Source: Ruminococcus sp. (GTDB lineage: Bacteria; Bacillota; Clostridia; Oscillospirales; Ruminococcaceae). From it: a stretch of DNA of 24,109 nucleotides. The stretch is taken from the NCBI GenBank assembly GCA_023667165.1, contig JAMPAO010000032.1, positions 1 to 24,109 on the forward strand, given 5' to 3'. The notes beneath the pieces were generated by a model, which saw only the letters and a program-made list of their open reading frames with translations, did not search any database and was not told the origin of the DNA. Below are positions 1 through 6,093 of the stretch, piece by piece (within the stretch, counting starts at the first letter, position 1; every line of letters starts with the position of its first letter). The position numbers were made by a program, and so were the translations under genes.

Positions 1-222
1 CCTGCGCCCTCTCCCGCGCCTGCGCCCAAGCCTGCACCCGCGCCCGCTCCCAAGCCTGCTCCGAAGCTCAACAACAATAACTTCGGTTTTGATCTGAGCG
101 AGATCGAGAAGATGGCTAAGGCTATCGAGGCTGACGCGTCCAAGCACAAGGCGGCTTCTCCTGCGGACGATTACGACGGAAACATCGATCCCAAGAAAGT
201 AAAGCTCTCCGATATGGGTTGA
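1..222 (+). CDS. C-terminal end of a Pro/Ala/Lys-rich protein (partial, function unknown)
   Basis: Frame 1 is open from the window edge to a TGA at 220-222, giving 73 residues; the start lies outside the window. The first 20 or so residues are a low-complexity run of Pro, Ala and Lys (PAPSPAPAPKPAPAPAPKP), typical of a flexible linker or wall-spanning segment. A short charged tail follows, with LSEIEKMAKAIEADASKHK (probably helical) and the ending KKVKLSDMG. Codon choice is biased (AAG, GCT, CTC and AAC favoured), which may point to a well-expressed gene. A good terminator lies directly downstream. I do not recognise the family. The reading frame is well supported by the terminator position, but nothing can be said about function from this fragment. 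Confidence 0.75.
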   Translation, partial: PAPSPAPAPKPAPAPAPKPAPKLNNNNFGFDLSEIEKMAKAIEADASKHKAASPADDYDGNIDPKKVKLSDMG

Positions 223-244
223 TAAATATATGCTTATACCGCAG

Positions 245-273
245 CCGCCCCGGCTTTCGGGGCGGTTGTTTTT
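245..273 (+). terminator. Rho-independent terminator of the partial gene
   Basis: A 7-bp G+C stem (CCGCCCC at 245-251 with GGGGCGG at 259-265, extended by one G-C pair) is followed by TTGTTTTT. It lies 23 nt after the stop codon of the partial plus-strand gene. Confidence 0.85.
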
Positions 274-290
274 GTATTATCGTGATAAAC

Positions 291-317
291 TAACGCCCCT
301 TATTTCAAGGGGCGTTA
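291..317 (-). terminator. Hairpin at the 3' end of the M56 protease gene, probable terminator
   Basis: A perfect 10-bp inverted repeat (TAACGCCCCT at 291-300 with AGGGGCGTTA at 308-317, 7-nt loop) sits 3 nt after the minus-strand stop codon. In the minus direction it is followed only by GTTTATC, so the U-tract is weak. It probably ends the blaI-type operon, since it is convergent with the terminator at 245-273. Confidence 0.6.
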
Positions 318-320
318 ATG

Positions 321-3300
321 CTATTCCTGTCTGACGGAGCTTAGGATATAATATCCTCCTCCGTCCCGTTTTCTTAGGGTAAATACCGTTGTCTGCTTCG
401 GGTCAAGGCACATACTGTCGTTGTATTCTTCTACGGTAACATAGGCAAGATCCCCGTCATAGACGGTGTTTGATATGAGATAATTGTCGGGCGGTGCGAT
501 CCCCATTCCCAAAAGGTAATATTTATCGCTTGCTTCGTCGTAATATACGCTTTGCCGAGGAAGCTCCGCCGAGCTGCCGAAAGCGTGCTCTGCCGCCTGC
601 ATGAGCCGTTCGTAGGTCAGTCCCCCGAACTGCCGTTCCTCAACCGAAAGTCCCGACGGTTCGCCGCTGTAAAGAAGATAGAAAAGCAGCATTTCCTTGT
701 CTATATCGTCGGGAGAGCCGAACTCCGTTTCGCCCCTGCAATAATACAGGAAATCATACACGGTGTATTCGGGGGTGCGGTCTGCGGTATCGCGGACTTC
801 GTTTAACGCCCTTGCGTGATACTCATATTTGTCATAATCGCATATTCTTGTGATACGCGCAAGATTCGACAGATATACGTTTCCTATCTCCACCGCAAGC
901 TCGTTGCGGCCGTTCTTAAAGGGGCGGGGATCGGAGCTGTTCAGATCAAAGGACAGCTTGTAGACCTCTGTTGCGGAGCTGCCGTATTCACGGGCGCGTT
1001 CCCAGGAAACGTTCTCAAATACGCTGATATTTCTCATTACCTGCCATTTTGACGGAGGATATTTATTTTCCTCGCTGTAAACCAGGCTGTCCATTACCGT
1101 AAGCATCCGTCTGTCGCCCTGCTCTATCTGATTTGCGAATTTTGAAACTATATATTCTCCCAATCCTCCCGCTGACACGGCGAGAGCGTCATTGTAAAGC
1201 TGCGCTCCCTTGGAAGTCATGGTGTAAAGTCCCTTTCTGCCCCCGTTATCCTCAGCCTCCACCCTGTCGCCGCTGTAAAGCCGCAAAAAGGCGAATTCTC
1301 CGCCGATATAGAATACCGTTTCGTAAATAAGCTCGCTTTTTTCGGGATATGCAGCAGGCTCCGTATATACCGCCGTTCTGAGCTCCGTACGCAGACGTTG
1401 GAGCAGCTCGCCCACGGGATAGATATCGTCGGTTATACTCGGATACCACTGTACAGCCTCGCCGTTTTCGTACCTTACCGTACGGGCGTCGTTACCGGGC
1501 GTTGTTCTGTCGGAAACGTTAATGCTTTCAAGGGAGGTAAAGGCTCCGCCGGAGCGTGCGTGCATTATCTCCCGCAGATAGGAGCTGTTTTCCACTGTAT
1601 AGCGTACCTCCGCAGTCTGCCCTCCCTCGGTGACGGTATCGTAAAATACGCCGCCATCCGTCCAAAGTCCGCCGCTGACGGCAACGCCCTCGTTAAAGTC
1701 TTTCACATTGCCGTTTATGTCCGAATACGCAAGGGGAGTGAGAGAGGACATATCCCCTATGAGGTAGAAATACGCCCTGTTCATGCCGTTCCCCTCGGGA
1801 ATGCTGAAGATTATGTTTATGGGATAAAGTCCGTTCATTTCGGTGAATTTAAAGCATTCGGAAACGTCAAGTCCCTCCATTTCAAGCTCCGTGACCGGCA
1901 ATACTGCGCGGCTTACGGCGGCGCCTCCGATCGTGGACAGCCGCAGGGAATATTCGCTGCCGCTTTTTACAAGATCGAGTATAAGCGGGTCGCCGAGTCC
2001 GGATACCGAACGGCTGTACAGCACCTCCGAGGGCAGTCCTTCTTCGACAACGGGTATGTCCTCCGGTTCCGCGCTTTCGTCAAGGCGGAACATAAAAAAA
2101 CTGATCGGGTTTAAGCTGTTGCTTTCGGGATCGTAGCTGAACGAAGCCCGCATACGGGCAAGCTTATAGCTGCCGCCCTCAGCTTGGCTTATAATATCCG
2201 TTATCATATAAAGTCCCGCGCCCTCTTTGGCGCCGAATATGCATTCCGCTTTTTCCGCAGGTACCGCCTCCGACAGAGGTAAGCTGCCGTCTTTGTATTC
2301 TATAGAGTACTGCTCCGCTGCGGCTCTTGCCGCCTCGATGTTGACGGGTATCTCCTCGCAGCTTTTTCCGTCGATAACGTATACAAGCGGTTCTTCTCCG
2401 CCCTCGTCGATGATCGCAAGGTCATAGCTTCCGTCGTGGGTAAGATCGAGTATTCTTGTGCGGATATGCCCCATATCCCCCTGCTGTTCTATACGCACGG
2501 ATCTTTTATAATCTCTGCTGTATACGAAAAGAACGGGGGAGTCAAAGGAATTTTTTACGAGCACAAGGTCGAGAAGAGCGCCCGATGGGTAAAATTTTGC
2601 CCCTCCGCTGTCGGATACGACTGCGGTGAAATTGTCAAAATATTTTACGGTATTGTCCTCGTATTTGGTTATAAAAGGATTATCGCCGTCGGAGGAGAAA
2701 TACATTCTGCCTGCGGGGGACAGCTTTTCTCCGTCATACTCCAGTCTGATATAGATAGCTTCTATACTGCTTACAGAATGGGAGTACTCCTCGCAGTAAA
2801 CGGAAATGGGGGAGCAGCAGTAAAGTCCGCTGTAAGTTGAGCCGTACATATGCCCCCAGCTAAAGTAAACGCTGCCGTCGCTGTTTTTGCGCAAGGTGCA
2901 GCCCTCGGGGAAAAATTCGCTGACCGCTCTGGAGGTCCTTCCGCCGATGTTTATATCGAACAGATCGCCGTTGGGAACAGTTTCCTTTACGGTAACGCCT
3001 TTTATCATACCGTCTATGGCTTCCTCGTTAATGGGTATCTCTCTGAATGCCGCAGCGTCGAACACCTGCATGGGGTGTTCGGTCACACCTGTGCCTGTGA
3101 TGCGGGTATCGAGTATCATTTCTGGGATATTGTCCCCCGTAACGTCCTTCAGGCTTATTGAAGCAGAAAAGGGACTGTACATTATCTCCGTCAGCTCCTC
3201 ATAGCCGCCGTCCTTATCCCGTCTTATATAACCGTCCCCTTTGTCCTGTCCTTTGGGAACGAAGATGTAAAGCTCCGTTTCGGGGGAGCGTATCTCATAG

Positions 3301-4946
3301 CCGTCCGATACCTCGGAAGCCGTAAAGCTGCCCATATCGAAGTGTTCCAGAAGCGCGCTTCTTATATGGTCCTCGCTGTTTTGGGCAGTGATGTACCTGC
3401 TTACGGCGTACTCCTCCGATTCCCCGAAGATACCGTTTTTCAGCGTATATGTAACATTTACCTCCATATGGGGAACTGCGCCGGTATTTTGGAAATCAAA
3501 GGAGGCGTAAAGACTGAAGCTCGGGGATCCGGGGTCAAGGTCGATCACGCGGCTTGCATTGCCCGACGTTTCCTGCCTTTCCTCACCGTTAAAGCGGTAC
3601 GCCTTTACGGAGCAGAGTACGACCTCCGCCTTTACCCTGCCGAAGCGGTACCTTTCGCTGTCGGTTTCAAGGGAGATATTATAGCACTCATCCAGCCGTC
3701 TTCCGTTCATATCCTCGATATTTTCCGCTTTAAGGGCGACAGTTCCCGCTGCTCCGTCCTTATCGGAAATATACTTTATATCGCCGTTTCCCGAAACGGT
3801 CAGTCCGATGTCCTCTCTCGCTCCCGTGCCGAATACCAGCGCGCACACGGCTATGACCGCAATACCTGCCGCCGCAGTCCCCATACGCAGCCTTTTTGCG
3901 GAAAGCACCGCTTTGATACGGCTTTTTATATCGCTTTCTCCGAAGCCGGAAAGCAGTGAAAGCCGATGGCTGCCGCTGCTGTGCCGGGCGGCGCATTTGA
4001 GCAGGCTTTGAGCGTATTCTTTCCGCGAGCCGCTGTCCAAAGCAGCCGTTACGGATTCGTCGCAGTGTCTTTCGGCGTCCTTAAGATAACAGTATCTGCA
4101 AAGCCAGACTACGGGATCGTACCAGTTAAGGGCGCATATGATAAGGGTCGCGGCGTTCCATAAGGGATCCGCGTGATATATATGGGTAAGCTCGTGAGCT
4201 ATAATGTGGCTGAGCGAACGGTCGTCATATTCGTCCTCACGGGGAAGAATGATCTTTGGGAAAATTATTCCGAATACCGCGGGAGTGGTTATATCTCCGG
4301 ACACAGCCTTTATCCTCTTTGCGTTAAGGCGCTTTGCTTTCGCGAAATCACGTATAATGCCCGAGATATTCCCGTTTTCCGTTTCGGGGAAGCGGGAAAA
4401 TCTCACGGCGCACAGAATATATGCGCCTGCGGCGGCGGCGGTCAGCATTACCGCGACCGCAAGGTAAACGCTGCGTATTATCTCGGAAATGTCTGTGCCT
4501 TGCGGCGGTGTTTCTTCATTTTCCCCAATGGCAGACGCGTTTTTTTCGGCATTGATATTATCCGGACGCTTTTCCGCCGCGTCTGCGGTGCGAATATTAT
4601 CCGTGCTGTCGGAAACGGCGGCGGGGGACGTGCCGTCCTCACGATAGGCGCTGCTGTAAACCGTGCCGTCAGGTGCGGCAGGCGCGCCCGCAAGCAGCTC
4701 GCCGTCGGATACGGGCGGGGGAGCGGTCGTATTTTCCTCCTCCGAAACTGCCGCGTTCCTGTTCTCCGCAAGGTTCATCACCGAGGTGACGGAGGGAATA
4801 TTCACGGGCAGGGCGAATTTTATAAATATCACGGCCCAAAGCACTCTCATTACTCTGCCGCTGACCCTTTTGCCCATGACGGATCTGAAAACAAGTCCCG
4901 CAAGTCCCAGCAGAGCCGAGGTTATTATAACGGACAGAATATCCAT
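321..4946 (-). CDS. Giant M56 (BlaR1-type) membrane metalloprotease with a ~1165-residue non-PBP external region
   Basis: 1541 residues. Membrane segments lie near residues 4-20, 32-48, 158-180 and 355-373. The zinc protease motif HELTH is at 251-255, in the context IIAHELTHIYHADPLWN, and the AERHCDES segment (about 291-298) supplies the third ligand region, as in BlaR1/MecR1. In BlaR1 the membrane protease is activated from outside and leads to loss of the BlaI repressor. The partner repressor gene is directly upstream (37-nt gap, SD AAAGGAGAG). BlaR1 is about 600 residues with a C-terminal penicillin-binding domain; here the external part is residues 374-1541, and I see no convincing SxxK/SxN/KTG set. 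It contains FG-GAP/VCBS-like acidic loops (DVTGDNIPEMIL near 601, DLTHDGSYDLAII near 834). A disordered acidic, Pro-rich stretch (60-150) lies between TM2 and TM3. The inducer is unknown. Confidence 0.88.
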   Translation of the reverse strand: MDILSVIITSALLGLAGLVFRSVMGKRVSGRVMRVLWAVIFIKFALPVNIPSVTSVMNLAENRNAAVSEEENTTAPPPVSDGELLAGAPAAPDGTVYSSAYREDGTSPAAVSDSTDNIRTADAAEKRPDNINAEKNASAIGENEETPPQGTDISEIIRSVYLAVAVMLTAAAAGAYILCAVRFSRFPETENGNISGIIRDFAKAKRLNAKRIKAVSGDITTPAVFGIIFPKIILPREDEYDDRSLSHIIAHELTHIYHADPLWNAATLIICALNWYDPVVWLCRYCYLKDAERHCDESVTAALDSGSRKEYAQSLLKCAARHSSGSHRLSLLSGFGESDIKSRIKAVLSAKRLRMGTAAAGIAVIAVCALVFGTGAREDIGLTVSGNGDIKYISDKDGAAGTVALKAENIEDMNGRRLDECYNISLETDSERYRFGRVKAEVVLCSVKAYRFNGEERQETSGNASRVIDLDPGSPSFSLYASFDFQNTGAVPHMEVNVTYTLKNGIFGESEEYAVSRYITAQNSEDHIRSALLEHFDMGSFTASEVSDGYEIRSPETELYIFVPKGQDKGDGYIRRDKDGGYEELTEIMYSPFSASISLKDVTGDNIPEMILDTRITGTGVTEHPMQVFDAAAFREIPINEEAIDGMIKGVTVKETVPNGDLFDINIGGRTSRAVSEFFPEGCTLRKNSDGSVYFSWGHMYGSTYSGLYCCSPISVYCEEYSHSVSSIEAIYIRLEYDGEKLSPAGRMYFSSDGDNPFITKYEDNTVKYFDNFTAVVSDSGGAKFYPSGALLDLVLVKNSFDSPVLFVYSRDYKRSVRIEQQGDMGHIRTRILDLTHDGSYDLAIIDEGGEEPLVYVIDGKSCEEIPVNIEAARAAAEQYSIEYKDGSLPLSEAVPAEKAECIFGAKEGAGLYMITDIISQAEGGSYKLARMRASFSYDPESNSLNPISFFMFRLDESAEPEDIPVVEEGLPSEVLYSRSVSGLGDPLILDLVKSGSEYSLRLSTIGGAAVSRAVLPVTELEMEGLDVSECFKFTEMNGLYPINIIFSIPEGNGMNRAYFYLIGDMSSLTPLAYSDINGNVKDFNEGVAVSGGLWTDGGVFYDTVTEGGQTAEVRYTVENSSYLREIMHARSGGAFTSLESINVSDRTTPGNDARTVRYENGEAVQWYPSITDDIYPVGELLQRLRTELRTAVYTEPAAYPEKSELIYETVFYIGGEFAFLRLYSGDRVEAEDNGGRKGLYTMTSKGAQLYNDALAVSAGGLGEYIVSKFANQIEQGDRRMLTVMDSLVYSEENKYPPSKWQVMRNISVFENVSWERAREYGSSATEVYKLSFDLNSSDPRPFKNGRNELAVEIGNVYLSNLARITRICDYDKYEYHARALNEVRDTADRTPEYTVYDFLYYCRGETEFGSPDDIDKEMLLFYLLYSGEPSGLSVEERQFGGLTYERLMQAAEHAFGSSAELPRQSVYYDEASDKYYLLGMGIAPPDNYLISNTVYDGDLAYVTVEEYNDSMCLDPKQTTVFTLRKRDGGGYYILSSVRQE

Positions 4947-4983
4947 ATCGTTTTTCTCTCCTTTCCGCAGTATTTGCCGGCGG

Positions 4984-5349
4984 CTATTTGTCCTCGCTCA
5001 TCTCGTCGATAAGCTCTCTAAGCTCCCGAAGCTCCTCCTCGGTGAGCCGTTTGTCCTTGATAAAGCCGGACACCAGCAGCTTTGCCGAGCCGCCGAAAAG
5101 ACTGTTCAGCAGACCGTTTGTTTCCTTTTTCCGCATTTCCTCCCGCATTACCAGCGCGCGGCATATGTAACGGGGTTCCGTGCGTTCTATTGCGCCTTTT
5201 TTTATGAGCCGCTCAATGAGGGTATAGACCGTAGGCTTGCGCCAGCCCTTGCTTTCCCCCAGCCGGGCGGCTATATCAGCCGCTTCCGCGCTGTTGCCGC
5301 TGTCCCAGATGACGTTCATGATGGCGATATCGTTTTCGCTCAGCTTCAT
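4984..5349 (-). CDS. BlaI/MecI/CopY-family transcriptional repressor
   Basis: 121 residues, the normal length for the family. The N-terminal winged helix (about 1-75) contains the recognition segment WRKPTVYTLIERLIKKGAIER, which corresponds to the family pattern of a variable helix followed by TVYTLL.RL..KG. The C-terminal dimerisation helix includes KLLVSGFIKDKRLTEEELREL; in S. aureus BlaI the protease-sensitive bond lies before the Phe of a comparable LV-x-x-F segment, so cleavage near G95-F96 is possible (inference). The gene is first in an operon with the M56 protease, and its promoter overlaps a palindromic operator, which suggests autorepression. No beta-lactamase gene is nearby, so the regulon may not concern beta-lactams. 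The start ATG at 5349 follows AAAGGAAG with suitable spacing. Confidence 0.92.
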   Translation of the reverse strand: MKLSENDIAIMNVIWDSGNSAEAADIAARLGESKGWRKPTVYTLIERLIKKGAIERTEPRYICRALVMREEMRKKETNGLLNSLFGGSAKLLVSGFIKDKRLTEEELRELRELIDEMSEDK

Positions 5350-5378
5350 TTAATGATCTTCCTTTCGCTCAATGTATC

Positions 5379-5541
5379 AGACCTCCTCGGAAACTTCCGA
5401 AGCGCCGCCTGACTTGCCGTTTTGTTGTCATGCTTTGCCCGTTTTCCTTGTAATACACCAAGTATTCCTGCGGAAAACGGACTTTGCCTGACAACAAAAT
5501 TGCTGCGTCATTCGGCACTTCTCCGGTTTCCGAGGAGGTCT
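5379..5541. repeat. 163-bp hairpin element E1, in the leader of the BlaI-type operon
   Basis: The ends AGACCTCCTCGGAAAC (5379-5394) and GTTTCCGAGGAGGTCT (5526-5541) are perfectly complementary over 16 bp. Further in, TTTTGTTGTCA pairs over 11 bp and CCGTTTTCC over 9 bp. The apical core is CCTTGTAATACACCAAG followed by TATTCCTGCGGA. A second element of the same length and core lies at 17860-18022 (E2). No target-site duplication and no ORF are visible. E1 starts one base from the operator palindrome, so the operon mRNA should begin with this hairpin, which ends about 14 nt before the repressor's SD. Confidence 0.85.
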
Positions 5542-5578
5542 ATTCTACATTTGTGTAATCATTATACAACAGTAGAAT
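5542..5578. promoter_or_regulatory. Probable BlaI-type operator palindrome
   Basis: A 37-bp dyad centred on C5560. The outer arms ATTCTAC/GTAGAAT match perfectly and 15 of 18 half-site positions match overall. It contains TACA and TGTA elements of the kind bound by BlaI/MecI proteins. It covers the -10 box of the minus-strand promoter, which suits a repressor. A weaker related sequence, CAGTTGTAAAATACTG, lies at 5594-5609 upstream of the -35 box and could be a second site (low confidence). Confidence 0.7.
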
Positions 5579-5589
5579 GGGTTTGTCAA
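5561..5589 (-). promoter_or_regulatory. Consensus sigma-A promoter of the BlaI/M56 operon
   Basis: Read on the minus strand: TTGACA (5589-5584), a 17-nt spacer, TATAAT (5566-5561). Both hexamers are perfect. Transcription should start near 5554 and run into hairpin element E1. Confidence 0.85.
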
Positions 5590-5701
5590 TAGACAGTTGT
5601 AAAATACTGCGTTTTTCACAAACCCGTTCCTTATTTTTTGGGATATATGAATAGGAATGCCTAAGATATTCATTATTTGTTTATATTATATAAATTATAT
5701 A

Positions 5702-5733
5702 TTAACCATAAACCCTCCGCTATGCTGTATAAT
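5702..5733 (+). promoter_or_regulatory. Possible upstream promoter P1 of the leader RNA/CBS protein region
   Basis: TATAAT at 5728-5733 within ATGCTGTATAAT, a stretch nearly identical to the strong promoter at 8526-8554, including the downstream ATAAAAGCC. The -35 is poor: TTAACC at 5702 is 20 nt from the -10. P1 would add about 120 nt to the leader described at 5862-6065. Confidence 0.45.
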
Positions 5734-5800
5734 ATATAAAAGCCTGTTCATAGGCGGGCAGATATATGGGATCGATTTGTGAAAAAAGCATACAACCGTG

Positions 5801-5855
5801 TTTCATTTTACTTTCAGTTTGTTTTCACATAATTTACACAAATACGGGGTATCAT
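5801..5855 (+). promoter_or_regulatory. Promoter P2 with four 11-bp-spaced TTTCA repeats (OmpR/PhoB-type box)
   Basis: TTTCA occurs at 5801, 5812 and 5823, and TTACA at 5834: exactly 11 bp apart, on the same helix face. TATCAT, a -10-like hexamer, follows at 5850-5855. There is no good -35 hexamer; the repeats occupy that place, as in activator-dependent PhoB-type promoters. The same layout recurs at 24015-24048. The identity of the regulator is inference. Confidence 0.6.
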
Positions 5856-5861
5856 ATATAA

Positions 5862-6065
5862 TGTACCCGAAAGGGTACAGGTTTCATTTCATGCTTTTGG
5901 CAAAGACTGTGTTTACCCCTCACGGCTTTGCCGAAAGAATCCCCCAAATTTATGTATACTGCGGAGTTTTTTACCCCGACTCCGCAGTGAAAATCCCCCA
6001 TAATCCTATATCATGATCTTGCCCTTGAAACACGGTTCGTTTTATGTTTCAAGGGCATTTTTTTG
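5862..6065 (+). ncRNA. Candidate C-rich small RNA or tandem leader RNA upstream of the CBS protein gene
   Basis: No protein is convincingly encoded here. In order: hairpin TGTACCC-GAAA-GGGTACA (5862-5879, GNRA tetraloop); stem CTTTTGGCAAAG/CTTTGCCGAAAG (5894-5905 with 5926-5937), extended by CTGTG/CACGG, with apical loop TTTACCCCT; linker AATCCCCCA (5938-5946); stem ACTGCGGAGT/ACTCCGCAGT (5958-5967 with 5979-5988), with loop TTTTTACCCCG; linker AATCCCCCA (5992-6000); terminator hairpin 6021-6056 with U-tract. The loop and linker motifs are duplicated although the stems differ, which suggests that the unpaired C-rich motifs are the functional part. Apart from the GGGTA inside the first hairpin, I see no G-run in the RNA able to pair with them. 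It may be a trans-acting RNA of about 200 nt or an attenuating leader of the gene at 6094. I do not recognise a known riboswitch class. Confidence 0.55.
6021..6065 (+). terminator. Strong rho-independent terminator before the CBS membrane protein gene
   Basis: A perfect 12-bp stem (GCCCTTGAAACA at 6021-6032 with TGTTTCAAGGGC at 6045-6056) is followed by ATTTTTTTG. It ends 14 nt before the SD (AAAAGGAG) of the next gene, so it must either end a separate RNA or act as an attenuator. Confidence 0.9.
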
Positions 6066-6093
6066 TATGCTTTTTTCTAAAAGGAGTTTTGTT

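Noticed and set aside
321..4946. Calling the protein a beta-lactam sensor (BlaR1)
   Set aside because: Only the protease half supports this; no penicillin-binding motifs could be found in the external half.
4173..5012. 279-codon plus-strand open frame opposite the M56 protease N-terminus
   Set aside because: Shadow of the M56 gene; no SD and no domain.
5579..5625. GGGTTTGT/ACAAACCC inverted repeat followed by a T-rich stretch, as a plus-strand terminator
   Set aside because: No plus-strand gene ends here, the 31-nt loop is long, and the T-run is 8 nt away.
5798..6016. 72-codon open frame beginning inside the TTTCA-repeat promoter
   Set aside because: It spans promoter and RNA hairpins, has no SD and ends at the terminator; structure explains the region better.
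5862..6020. Known metal riboswitch (M-box or yybP-ykoY) before the CBS protein gene
   Set aside because: The conserved core sequences of those classes are not seen; the C-rich duplicated motifs do not fit them.
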